Below, piece by piece: positions 28,179-36,239 of a stretch of DNA of 43,158 nt. The stretch spans positions 1-43,158 of the forward strand of contig JAZKXZ010000023.1 of NCBI GenBank assembly GCA_045611845.1, read 5' to 3'. This stretch comes from Enterocola sp045611845. GTDB taxonomy: Bacteria; Bacteroidota; Bacteroidia; Bacteroidales; Paludibacteraceae. The notes beneath the pieces are model-generated. The model saw only the letters and a program-made list of their open reading frames with translations, was not told where the DNA came from and made no database searches. Position 1 is the stretch's first letter, and every line of letters begins with the position of its first letter. A program made the position numbers and the translations under genes.

Positions 28179-30717
28179 AGTAATAATTAGCGGAGGTGGC
28201 ACAGGTGGCCATATCTTCCCTGCAGTTTCTATCGCAAATGCGATTAAAGAAAAATTACCTACAGCAGAAATTCTATTTGTAGGAGCAGAAGGCCGTATGG
28301 AAATGGAAAAAGTTCCTGCTGCCGGTTATTCTATTATTGGATTACCAATTCAAGGACTTTATCGTTCATTTACTCTTAAAAATTTTAAAGTAATTGCTAA
28401 AGCCATTAGCAGTTTGAAAAAAGCAAAGAAAATCATTAAAGATTTCAAACCAGACGTTGCTATTGGTGTGGGTGGTTATGCTAGTGGGCCACTTTTATGG
28501 CAGGCTTCTTCTATGGGTATTCCAACACTTATTCAAGAACAAAACTCGTATGCAGGCGTTACCAATAAATTATTGGCAAAAAAGGCTAATAAAATTTGCG
28601 TAGCATACCAAAATATGGATAGATTTTTCCCTGCTGATAGCATTATTTACACAGGCAATCCAGTAAGACAAAACCTTCTTGAAGGTGTAAACAAAAAAGA
28701 AGAAGGTTACAAACAATTTTCTCTAGACCCAATGAAGAAAACCATCTTAGTAGTAGGTGGAAGTCTTGGAGCTAGAACTATTAACGAGAGTTTAAAACTT
28801 GGTTTAGAAAAGATTGCTCAAGAAAAAAATATTCAAGTTATTTGGCAAACAGGTAAATTCTATATAGAAGACGTAAGAAAATCTGTGACAGAATTCTCCT
28901 CTCAAACAGGTATTGACACAGAAAATATCTACGTTTCAGACTTTATTCCTAATATGGACCTAGCATACTCTATTGCAGACCTTGTAGTGTCTCGCGCAGG
29001 TGCAAGTTCTATTTCAGAATTAAGCCTACTTAAGAAAGCATGTATTCTTGTGCCTTCTCCAAACGTATCGGAAGACCATCAAAGAAAAAATGCAATGGCG
29101 CTTGTAGAAAAAGACGCAGCCATTATGATTACCGACGATAAATCTAGAGAAGAACTCGTATCATGCATGCTATCACTTGTTAAAAACGAAGAACAATTAA
29201 ATTCATTAAGAAACAATATTACAAGTTTTGCTTGCCCTGCCGCAGCAGAACAAATTGCAATAGAGGTATTTAAAACAATAGGCATTACAGACCCTGCTAT
29301 ACTTTCAAACCGTAAAAGCACTAAACCAGAACCTAAAAAAGCTAAAAAGAAACAAAGCAACAAAAGATACTTCTTTTTAGGCATTGGTGGCATTGGTATG
29401 AGTGCCATAGCTAGATATTTTCATAAGCAAGGTCACCTAGTAGCAGGTTATGACTTAACTAAAACTCCACTTACAGAAAAACTAGAAGAAGAAGGTATCA
29501 ATATCCATTATAAGGACAATATAAGTCTAGTTCCTGTTAAGTTTATGGATAGAGACAACACTGTGGTTATTTACACTCCTGCTGTACCAGATGATATGAG
29601 TGAGAAAATTTTCTTTAAAGAAGGAAATTTCACTATGCTTAAAAGATCTGAGATTTTAGGAGAACTTACCGATGGCAAAAAAGCTCTTTGTGTAGCAGGT
29701 ACACATGGCAAAACCACTACTTCTACCCTACTTTCTCACATTCTAAACCAAAGAGCAGAAAAAGTAAACGCATTCCTAGGTGGTATCTCTAAAAACTATG
29801 AGTCGAATCTTATAGTGAGTAGTAGCGACCACGTGGTGGTAGAAGCAGACGAATACGACAGATCTTTCTTAAGATTAAAACCAAATATGGCTATTATTAC
29901 TGCTACCGACGCAGACCACTTAGACATATACGGCACAAAAGAAGAATTACTAAGAACATTTGCCGAATTTACTTCACTTATCGAAGAAAATGGTGTTCTA
30001 GTAATGAAAAAAGGCCTTGAAATGGTACCTAACACAAAAGAAAGCGTAAAAGTTTATGAATATTCTGCCACAGAAAAAGCAGACTTTTACGCAGAAAACA
30101 TCGTAATAGAAAATGGCGAGTTATATTTCGACTTTGTTGGACTTGGCAAAAAAATAGAAAAAGTACAACTTGGTGTACCTATTATGATAAATGTAGAAAA
30201 TGCCGTAGCTGCCATGGCTATCGCTATGCTAAACGGTATGTCTGCTATAACCATAAAAAAAGCTGTGCAAACATTTAAAGGTAGCATGCGCCGATTCGAC
30301 ATTAGAGTGAAAAACGAAAAGGTAGTTTATATAGACGACTACGCACACCACCCAGAAGAAATTAAAGCTTGCGTGGAATCTATCAGAGCACTTTATCCAG
30401 ACAAACGCATTTGTGGTATTTTCCAACCACACCTATATAGCAGAACAAAAGATTTTGCAGATGAGTTTGCAGAAAGTTTATCAAAACTAGACGATGTTAT
30501 AGTTTTAGATATTTATCCAGCCAGAGAACTCCCAATTAAAGGAGTAACATCAAATATGATACATAGAAAAATTAAAGGTAAAAAATCTGTTCTATGTAAA
30601 AAAGAAGATTGTTTTGAAGAAATAAAATCTCACAACTTCGATGTTCTTATTACCATAGGAGCTGGCAATATCGACCAATTAGTAAACCCTATTACTGAGT
30701 ATCTAAACACACTATAG
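28162..30717 (+). CDS. murG-murC: Fused MurG (lipid II synthase) and MurC (UDP-MurNAc:L-Ala ligase)
   Basis: One uninterrupted frame of 851 residues holds two full enzymes. Residues 1 to about 378 are MurG: SGGGTGGHIFPA at the N terminus, GVGGYASGP, QEQNSYAGVTN, GGSLGAR and SRAGASSISEL, all in order. MurG adds GlcNAc to lipid I at the inner membrane face. A Lys/Pro-rich linker follows (about 379-401, including KPEPKKAKKKQ). Residues 402-851 are MurC: RYFFLGIGGIGMSAIARYF, ATP loop GTHGKTTT at 513-520, VEADEYDRSFLRLKP and DDYAHHPEEI. MurC ligates L-Ala to UDP-MurNAc in the cytoplasm. No ATG/GTG with a MurC-like start occurs in the linker, so separate translation is unlikely. In most relatives these are adjacent separate genes. 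Confidence 0.95.
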   Translation: MTKNVRVIISGGGTGGHIFPAVSIANAIKEKLPTAEILFVGAEGRMEMEKVPAAGYSIIGLPIQGLYRSFTLKNFKVIAKAISSLKKAKKIIKDFKPDVAIGVGGYASGPLLWQASSMGIPTLIQEQNSYAGVTNKLLAKKANKICVAYQNMDRFFPADSIIYTGNPVRQNLLEGVNKKEEGYKQFSLDPMKKTILVVGGSLGARTINESLKLGLEKIAQEKNIQVIWQTGKFYIEDVRKSVTEFSSQTGIDTENIYVSDFIPNMDLAYSIADLVVSRAGASSISELSLLKKACILVPSPNVSEDHQRKNAMALVEKDAAIMITDDKSREELVSCMLSLVKNEEQLNSLRNNITSFACPAAAEQIAIEVFKTIGITDPAILSNRKSTKPEPKKAKKKQSNKRYFFLGIGGIGMSAIARYFHKQGHLVAGYDLTKTPLTEKLEEEGINIHYKDNISLVPVKFMDRDNTVVIYTPAVPDDMSEKIFFKEGNFTMLKRSEILGELTDGKKALCVAGTHGKTTTSTLLSHILNQRAEKVNAFLGGISKNYESNLIVSSSDHVVVEADEYDRSFLRLKPNMAIITATDADHLDIYGTKEELLRTFAEFTSLIEENGVLVMKKGLEMVPNTKESVKVYEYSATEKADFYAENIVIENGELYFDFVGLGKKIEKVQLGVPIMINVENAVAAMAIAMLNGMSAITIKKAVQTFKGSMRRFDIRVKNEKVVYIDDYAHHPEEIKACVESIRALYPDKRICGIFQPHLYSRTKDFADEFAESLSKLDDVIVLDIYPARELPIKGVTSNMIHRKIKGKKSVLCKKEDCFEEIKSHNFDVLITIGAGNIDQLVNPITEYLNTL

Positions 30718-31463
30718 TGAACGAACGTACAAAACATATTATCCTTACTGTTTTAATATGGTTATTAGTAACCATAATGGGAGGTTACATTATCTTTTCT
30801 ATTATAATGTTTGGCTCACAAGAAAAAAATCAGGTGTGTAAAAACATAGTTATAGACATTGACGATAAATATAACTTTATCAACGAAGAAGACATTACCA
30901 ATGTGTTAAAAGAGAAAAAATTATACCCTATCAACAAAACTATCTCATACAAAGATGCCAACAAAATAGAGAAAACACTTAGCAAAATGAGCCTTTCAAA
31001 AGAGGTGGAATGCTATATAGGCGATAGCACATTGTACATAGATATTACCCAGAGAAAACCTATATACAGAGTATTTACTGGCAATGAGTCTTATTATGTA
31101 GACAACGAAAGAAAAATAATGCCTACATCTAAAAACTTCACTGCTAAAGTGCCTATCGTGTTAGGTCATTTAGACAAAACACAAGCATCTGAAGAGGTTT
31201 ATGACATTGTTACGTATTTAGAAGAAGACAAATATTGGAGCTGTCTTTTCAAACAGATTTATATCACAGAGGAGCAAGAAATCATCCTTGTGAGCAAACA
31301 AGGTGTAGGAGAAATTCTTTTAGGAGACATGAGTGAATACAAAGAAAAACTTGATGTTTTGAAAAGATGGTACGAACAACATGCAGAAAGAAACTGCGAT
31401 ACCCTCTACTCAAGAATAAATCTTAAGTACGACAACCTTATTTATTGCACAAGAAAAAAATAA
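30717..31463 (+). CDS. ftsQ: FtsQ-like divisome protein
   Basis: A 248-residue bitopic protein in the ftsQ position between murC and ftsA. It has a short cytoplasmic N terminus, one membrane helix (about 9-30, LTVLIWLLVTIMGGYIIFS), then a POTRA-like domain (NFINEEDITNVLKE ... LYIDITQRKPIYRVF) and a beta domain. The aromatic, Pro-poor body matches Bacteroidota FtsQ more than E. coli. FtsQ bridges early and late divisome proteins in the periplasm. Translation starts at a GTG whose first base is the last base of the murC stop codon (TAG/GTG). Confidence 0.8.
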   Translation: MNERTKHIILTVLIWLLVTIMGGYIIFSIIMFGSQEKNQVCKNIVIDIDDKYNFINEEDITNVLKEKKLYPINKTISYKDANKIEKTLSKMSLSKEVECYIGDSTLYIDITQRKPIYRVFTGNESYYVDNERKIMPTSKNFTAKVPIVLGHLDKTQASEEVYDIVTYLEEDKYWSCLFKQIYITEEQEIILVSKQGVGEILLGDMSEYKEKLDVLKRWYEQHAERNCDTLYSRINLKYDNLIYCTRKK

Positions 31464-31470
31464 TATATAT

Positions 31471-32514
31471 ATGAGTGAATCTTTACGTATAGCAGCAGTA
31501 GATATAGGCACAAACAAAATTGTAGGTGCTATATCAGAAAAGACAGAAGATTCCTTTTCTATCATCGCTATAGAGGAGGAAAAAACTCGTGCGGGTAGTG
31601 TCTATAAGGGCAAAATTGTAAATGTGAGCGACGTTTTATTTCAAATAGTTGGAATAATAAAAAAACTAGGCAATAAAACAAACTCAAAGATTAATAGCAT
31701 TTATCTTTCTATTTCAAATGACAAATGCTACGAAACACAAGAATGGAGTAAACTAGTGGCCGAGTTACAAACTAGAGGAGTAAAAGTACACACATTAGAT
31801 CGTCTTGATTGCCTTGCAGAAACACTTATGAGTACTGCCGAAAAAGAGATTGGTTGTCTATTAATAGACTTTGGAGCGGGATGTACATCATTTATATTGA
31901 GAAGCAACAATTCCTTAGACAAAAGAGGCACTATTCCACTGGGTGGCAATAATATCACAAAAGACCTTACCAGTCTTGGATTGCAATCTACCGAAGCAGA
32001 AAAACTTAAGATAAAATTAGGTACTACCAAACTAGATAAAGTTGTTAGGCCTAATGCTCGTATTATTTTAGAGAAAAGTAACAACGTGGAAAATGCTAAA
32101 TTTACTACCCCACTAAGACTCTCTGAAATGATAGAAGATAGAGTAAAAGATATTTGTCTAAGATTTATAGACCCTCTTAAGAAAATCGATGCTCTATCAA
32201 AACCAGGCACTAGCATTATCCTTGTGGGTGGAGGTGCATACCTAAACGACCTTCCAGAATGGATAAGCGATAAAACTAATCTTTCTGTAAAAATAGAAGA
32301 CAAGTTTAACCTAATAGAAGCACCAGACGACATTAAGATTTATCATGCTAAATATGCTGCCATTATTAGCCTTTTACACAATGGCACAGAAGACTGTCGC
32401 ACAAAAGACGAAAGCATAAAAGCAGGTAAGAAAAAGAAAGGTGTGGGCGGCATGATAGTAAACATTTTAGAAAATGGAATGGACAAAATTTTTGGAAACG
32501 AACAATATAACTAA
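31471..32514 (+). CDS. ftsA: Cell division protein FtsA lacking subdomain 1C
   Basis: An actin-like ATPase that anchors FtsZ to the membrane. It is 347 residues long against the usual 400 or more. Subdomain 1A is intact (AAVDIGTNKIVGAI near 8-21, to INSIYLSIS at 74-82). Subdomain 2 is also present (LLIDFGAGCTSF at 130-141, IPLGGNNITKDL, and the adenosine-site LVGGGAYLNDLPEW at 251-264). Between them, only about ten residues (NDKCYETQEW) stand where the roughly 80-residue SHS2/1C domain belongs; the text resumes at KLVAELQTRGVKVHTLDRL, which aligns with the end of 1C. A possible amphipathic membrane helix closes the protein (GGMIVNILENGMDKIF). The gene is in frame without lesion, so it looks functional. 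Confidence 0.88.
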   Translation: MSESLRIAAVDIGTNKIVGAISEKTEDSFSIIAIEEEKTRAGSVYKGKIVNVSDVLFQIVGIIKKLGNKTNSKINSIYLSISNDKCYETQEWSKLVAELQTRGVKVHTLDRLDCLAETLMSTAEKEIGCLLIDFGAGCTSFILRSNNSLDKRGTIPLGGNNITKDLTSLGLQSTEAEKLKIKLGTTKLDKVVRPNARIILEKSNNVENAKFTTPLRLSEMIEDRVKDICLRFIDPLKKIDALSKPGTSIILVGGGAYLNDLPEWISDKTNLSVKIEDKFNLIEAPDDIKIYHAKYAAIISLLHNGTEDCRTKDESIKAGKKKKGVGGMIVNILENGMDKIFGNEQYN

Positions 32515-32520
32515 AACAAT

Positions 32521-33744
32521 ATGGACTACAATAATACATTAGAATTCAACGAATCTGGAAAGCCAAGCTCTTTCATTAAAGTAATTGGTGTTGGTGGCGG
32601 TGGTGGCAACGCTGTAAACCACATGTACGGAGAAGGTATTGACGATGTAAACTTCGCTATCTTCAATACCGATTACCAAGACCTAGTAAAATCTAAAATT
32701 CCTGTAAAATTACAATTAGGTAAGCAACTAACAAACGGACTTGGCGCAGGTGGTAATCCTGAAAAAGGACGACTTGCTGCAGAAGAGTCTAAAGAAGATA
32801 TTAAAGACATTCTAAAAGCAGACAACACCAAAATGGTGTTCGTTACTGCTGGTATGGGTGGTGGCACAGGTACTGGAGCTGCTCCTATTGTGGCAGGCAT
32901 TGCCAAAGAAATGGGCATTCTAACAGTAGGTATCGTTACAATCCCATTTGAATTTGAAATGCCTAAAAAGAGAAACAACGCTCTTAAAGGTGTAGAAGAA
33001 ATGAGTAAAAACGTGGATGCCCTACTAGTTATTAATAACCAACAACTAGTAAACATCTATCCAGACCTTGATATGGGTAACGCCTTTGCCAAAGCCGATG
33101 AGATCTTAAACGATTCTGCAAAAGGTATCGCAGATATTATTACTCAAACTGGTTATATCAACGTAGACTTTGCCGACGTATGCGCTATTATGAAAGATAG
33201 TGGTGTGGCAATTATGAACACTGGCTTCGCCAACGACAACTCAGAAACACGTGTGCTTGATGCTATTAAAGATGCACTTTCATCTCCACTACTAAAAGAC
33301 AGCAACATTCGTGGAGCACAACGCATCTTGCTAAACATCCACACTTCAAAAGACAACAAACTGACCATGAAGGAAACCGAACACCTAAGAAGATTCCTTT
33401 ACAGCATTGGTCACGACATAGAATTTATCTGGGGTGCGATTTACGACGACGACCTAGAAGAGTCTTTAAAAATTACAATTATTGCTACGGGCTTCAAGAT
33501 TGACGAAATTCCAAGCATTGGTAAAATTGAAAGTTCAAGCACTCCTATGGACGAGTTGTTTAGCCCTAAAGAAACTGCTGCTGTAGTAAAAGAAGAACCT
33601 AAACAAGAAGTTGAAACTGCATCTGCAGTTGTTCAAGAAGCAGAACAAGCAGAAGAGCCAGAAGACGAAATTATATGTTGGGAGACATGGACATCTGACG
33701 AAAACGAAGATGATGAAATTCCACCTTCACAAAGAAAAAGATAA
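32521..33744 (+). CDS. ftsZ: Tubulin-like division GTPase FtsZ
   Basis: A 407-residue FtsZ, the last gene of the cluster. The G-box GVGGGGGNAVNHM is near residue 23, the tubulin signature GGGTGTG at 113-119 and the T7 loop VDFADVCAIMKDSGVA later. It polymerises into the Z-ring. The C-terminal linker is acidic (EEPKQEVETASAVV onward). The terminal peptide is DEIPPSQRKR, where most FtsZ end in a motif like D-I-P-x-F-L-R with hydrophobic residues contacting FtsA subdomain 2B. It begins 6 nt after ftsA and ends in a bidirectional terminator. Confidence 0.98.
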   Translation: MDYNNTLEFNESGKPSSFIKVIGVGGGGGNAVNHMYGEGIDDVNFAIFNTDYQDLVKSKIPVKLQLGKQLTNGLGAGGNPEKGRLAAEESKEDIKDILKADNTKMVFVTAGMGGGTGTGAAPIVAGIAKEMGILTVGIVTIPFEFEMPKKRNNALKGVEEMSKNVDALLVINNQQLVNIYPDLDMGNAFAKADEILNDSAKGIADIITQTGYINVDFADVCAIMKDSGVAIMNTGFANDNSETRVLDAIKDALSSPLLKDSNIRGAQRILLNIHTSKDNKLTMKETEHLRRFLYSIGHDIEFIWGAIYDDDLEESLKITIIATGFKIDEIPSIGKIESSSTPMDELFSPKETAAVVKEEPKQEVETASAVVQEAEQAEEPEDEIICWETWTSDENEDDEIPPSQRKR

Positions 33745-33761
33745 TCTCTTTAAAAATAAGA

Positions 33762-33797
33762 ATGGGCGACCTCTTTAAGAAGTCGCCCATATTTTTT
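33762..33797. terminator. Bidirectional intrinsic terminator after ftsZ
   Basis: ATGGGCGAC pairs with GTCGCCCAT (9 bp) around an 11-nt loop and is followed on the plus strand by ATTTTTT. On the minus strand an A-rich left flank gives a T-rich tail, so it can also stop the converging OmpH-like gene. Confidence 0.9.
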
Positions 33798-33811
33798 ATA
33801 GAGCAAATAAA

Positions 33812-34399
33812 TTATTTTTCAGAATTTAAAATTTCAAGAATCTCTGAAGTAATATTGTACTGTTCGTTACCGAATAGTAGGTTATCTTTTCCTGTATTAG
33901 TAAAGATAAAGTCATATCCAGCAATTTTGTTGAATTCGTTGATAGTAGAATCAATTACTAGATTAAGTTTTTCTGTCATTTGTTGTTGTTTAGACAATAA
34001 TTCTTGTTCTAGTTTAATACCTAATTCTTGTAGGTCTTTTTGTTTTCTAAGAAGTCTATCTTGTTCAGAAAGTGCGCGATCTTGAGTTAAGAAAGCATTG
34101 TGTTGAACTTTGTTTTGGAACTCCTCAATTTCTTTTTGTAAAGCAGCTGCTTTTTGGTTTAGATTTAATCTAGATTTTTCTTCTTCACGAAGAAGTTCTT
34201 CACTCATTTGTTTGTAAACATTATAGTTTAAAAGCAATGAGTCCATCTTAACGAATGCAATAGAAAAATGTTTAACAGCAGAACTGTCTGAATTGTTTAC
34301 CATTGGGCAAGTTTCTTTAGAGCATTTGTTGTTGCAAGAAACCACAGACATTAATAGGAATGCACTTACTAGTCCTACAAATAATTTAATAATCTTCAT
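33812..34399 (-). CDS. OmpH/Skp-family lipoprotein
   Basis: A 195-residue protein with a lipoprotein signal ending LLMSVVSC (Cys at about 22). The mature part is mostly charged helix (LLREEEKSRLNLNQKAAALQ, LTQDRALSEQDRLLRKQKDL) bracketed by short hydrophobic stretches: IAFVKMDSLLLNYNVYK before it and INEFNKIAGYDFIFTN after it. This is the OmpH/Skp layout, a trimer with helical arms that holds unfolded outer-membrane proteins in the periplasm. The Cys shows this copy is membrane-anchored, unlike soluble E. coli Skp. It follows the small membrane protein gene by 3 nt. Confidence 0.85.
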   Translation of the reverse strand: MKIIKLFVGLVSAFLLMSVVSCNNKCSKETCPMVNNSDSSAVKHFSIAFVKMDSLLLNYNVYKQMSEELLREEEKSRLNLNQKAAALQKEIEEFQNKVQHNAFLTQDRALSEQDRLLRKQKDLQELGIKLEQELLSKQQQMTEKLNLVIDSTINEFNKIAGYDFIFTNTGKDNLLFGNEQYNITSEILEILNSEK

Positions 34400-34402
34400 A
34401 TC

Positions 34403-34603
34403 TTATTTCTTTATAAATTTTTCTTTCTTTTGCGCTTCAAGGTCTTGCGAACGCACACATTTAATTCCTCTTTTTCTCATTTCAGGGTTTGAATCCACAT
34501 GAATTGAAGGAAACTTCCCCTGTTTAGTAAAAAACACTCTATAGCCCATTAAAAGAATAGCAGGCAATAGAATTACTAATATTAGAAGAAATACCTTAAA
34601 CAT
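34403..34603 (-). CDS. Small conserved membrane protein
   Basis: A 66-residue protein with one hydrophobic helix at the N terminus (about residues 2-22, VFLLILVILLPAILLMGYRV) and a basic, soluble tail ending in a Lys-rich stretch. Wording such as FPSIHVDSNPEMRKRGIKC resembles small Bacteroidota proteins I have seen annotated only as hypothetical. It has its own -7 element upstream and lies 3 nt from the OmpH-like gene, so I take it as real and co-transcribed. No function is assigned. Confidence 0.75.
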   Translation of the reverse strand: MFKVFLLILVILLPAILLMGYRVFFTKQGKFPSIHVDSNPEMRKRGIKCVRSQDLEAQKKEKFIKK

Positions 34604-34640
34604 TTTGTGGGTTTATATGTGTTTTCGCACTTACGAATTG

Positions 34641-34648
34641 CAAATATA
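34641..34648 (-). promoter_or_regulatory. -7 element for the small membrane protein/OmpH operon
   Basis: The minus strand reads TATATTTG at 34648-34641, 37 nt before the ATG at 34603. No TTTG is found at the right distance. Confidence 0.5.
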
Positions 34649-34682
34649 CACTTAAAACCTTTTTCTTGTTAATCATTTTTCC

Positions 34683-34690
34683 TATTTTTG
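34683..34690 (+). promoter_or_regulatory. -7 element for pepD
   Basis: TATTTTTG matches TAnnTTTG and lies 47 nt before the pepD start. The -33 region is a T-rich stretch with no clean TTTG at 19-21 bp. Confidence 0.5.
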
Positions 34691-34737
34691 TGATTATAAA
34701 GTACAAAATACAAGAATTTAACTTTTTTTAAAACACT

Positions 34738-36159
34738 ATGCAATCATATAAAGCAAACAACGCTCTTATCTGGAAGTATTTCAGTGAGATTTGTGCCATT
34801 CCTCGCCCTAGTGGCAAAGAAGAAAAGATAAGAGAATATTTACTTGACTTTGCCGCAGCAGAAGGTTTTGCCTCTAAGGTTGACAAAGCAGGAAATGTTC
34901 TTATCACCAAAGCAGGCAATGCAGAAGTAGTTGGCCTACAAGCCCATATCGACATGGTTTGTGAGAAAAACAACAATGTGCAGCACGACTTTTCCACAGA
35001 AGGTATTAAAACCTATATTAAAGATGGCTGGATGCATGCCGAAGGCACCACACTTGGTGCAGACAATGGCATTGGCATGGCTATGATAATGGCTGCTTTA
35101 AAAGAGTACAAGGGCGATAAAACCATAGAAGCTATTTTCACTGTAGAAGAAGAAACAGGACTTTCTGGAGCAGAGAGAATGGAAAAAGATTTCTTCTCTG
35201 CCAAAACCGTCATCAACCTAGACTCTGAAGAAGAGGACGAACTTATAATTGGCTGCGCAGGCGGTTGCACCACAAAAGCACACCTAAAGAAAGAAGAGGA
35301 AGATATACCACAAATAGCACAATTTTATATTCAAATAGAAGTAAAGGGCTTGCTTGGTGGTCATAGTGGTGGCGATATTCACTTGCCTAGGGCTAACGCC
35401 AACAAACTTATTGGAGACTTCTTAAGACTTACCCACGAAAAATACGGCATTCAAATCTGTGAAATAAATGGCGGCAACCTTCACAATGCTATACCTCGCG
35501 AAGCAAAAGCAGTATTTGTGCTTCCATACGCTCACAGAGAACACGTGAGAATAGATTGGAATATCTACGTGGCAGACATGGAAGATATTTGGCTAGAGTT
35601 TGAACCTAAAATGCGTTTCGACCTTGGTTCTACCAAAGCACGCGAAAAAGCATTTACAAAAGAACTTACAGAAAAAATTATAAACTCACTTTCTCGTGCA
35701 GAACATGGCATAATTGAATGGGAAAACAAAGAATTAAACTCTGTAAAAACCTCAACAAACCTTGCTTCTATCAAAACACTAGAAGAAGAAGTTTTAATTA
35801 CCACTAGCCAAAGAAGCTTCTCAGAAGCAGACTTAGCAAGTCTAGGTTTTAAAACATACGAAACATTTACAGAATGCGGAGCGCTAGCCGAAGTATCAGA
35901 CGCCTACCCTGCATGGCAACCAAAATATGATTCTAAAATTTTAGAAACCACCCGTGCAGCATACAAACAGCTTATGGGCAAAGACCCTATTGTAAAATGC
36001 ATGCACGCAGGGCTAGAATGTGGTTTGTTCTACAAGAAAAACCCTTCTTTAGATATTATTTCATTTGGTCCTACCCTACAAGGCGTTCACTCTCCAGATG
36101 AAAAATTAGACATAGCATCTACAGAAAAGATATATGAACTTTTGATGAAGGTGTTGTAA
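34738..36159 (+). CDS. pepD: Aminoacyl-histidine dipeptidase PepD (M20 family)
   Basis: A 473-residue cytosolic metallopeptidase of family M20C. It opens ALIWKYFSEICAIPRPSGKEEKIR, typical of PepD. Metal-site motifs follow in order: GLQAHIDMVCEKN (His70 and Asp72), GADNGIGMAMIMA (bridging Asp), VEEETGLSGAE (catalytic Glu pair) and a later Asp in INLDSEEEDEL. The HGxL-like GLLGGHSGGDIHLPRANA and the C-terminal MHAGLECG complete the set. It cleaves dipeptides with broad specificity, including Xaa-His. The gene stands alone, followed by a perfect palindrome without a T-tract. Confidence 0.95.
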   Translation: MQSYKANNALIWKYFSEICAIPRPSGKEEKIREYLLDFAAAEGFASKVDKAGNVLITKAGNAEVVGLQAHIDMVCEKNNNVQHDFSTEGIKTYIKDGWMHAEGTTLGADNGIGMAMIMAALKEYKGDKTIEAIFTVEEETGLSGAERMEKDFFSAKTVINLDSEEEDELIIGCAGGCTTKAHLKKEEEDIPQIAQFYIQIEVKGLLGGHSGGDIHLPRANANKLIGDFLRLTHEKYGIQICEINGGNLHNAIPREAKAVFVLPYAHREHVRIDWNIYVADMEDIWLEFEPKMRFDLGSTKAREKAFTKELTEKIINSLSRAEHGIIEWENKELNSVKTSTNLASIKTLEEEVLITTSQRSFSEADLASLGFKTYETFTECGALAEVSDAYPAWQPKYDSKILETTRAAYKQLMGKDPIVKCMHAGLECGLFYKKNPSLDIISFGPTLQGVHSPDEKLDIASTEKIYELLMKVL

Positions 36160-36177
36160 AAAAAATATAGGACATAG

Positions 36178-36205
36178 AGATTTGGCACTCGCGAGTGCCA
36201 AATCT
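36178..36205. repeat. Perfect 28-bp GC-rich palindrome
   Basis: AGATTTGGCACTCG is followed directly by its exact reverse complement. It lies between the converging pepD and DUF1016 genes. With no T-tract next to it on either side, it may be a repeat-type palindrome or a weak terminator. Confidence 0.75.
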
Positions 36206-36239
36206 TACTTGAACACCACTATCTTTTTCTCACTTATAT

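Noticed and set aside
29325..29362. Programmed frameshift in the A-rich murG-murC linker giving free MurG
   Set aside because: The AAA runs are short and not placed as a standard slippery heptamer in the reading frame, and no stimulatory stem is visible.
29365..30717. Separate murC gene starting inside the fused frame
   Set aside because: The first ATG after the linker falls within the GIGGIGM glycine-rich nucleotide-binding loop, too late for a working MurC, and no stop separates the two parts.
33762..34085. 107-codon plus-strand frame downstream of ftsZ
   Set aside because: Its start lies in the terminator hairpin and it is antisense to the OmpH-like lipoprotein.
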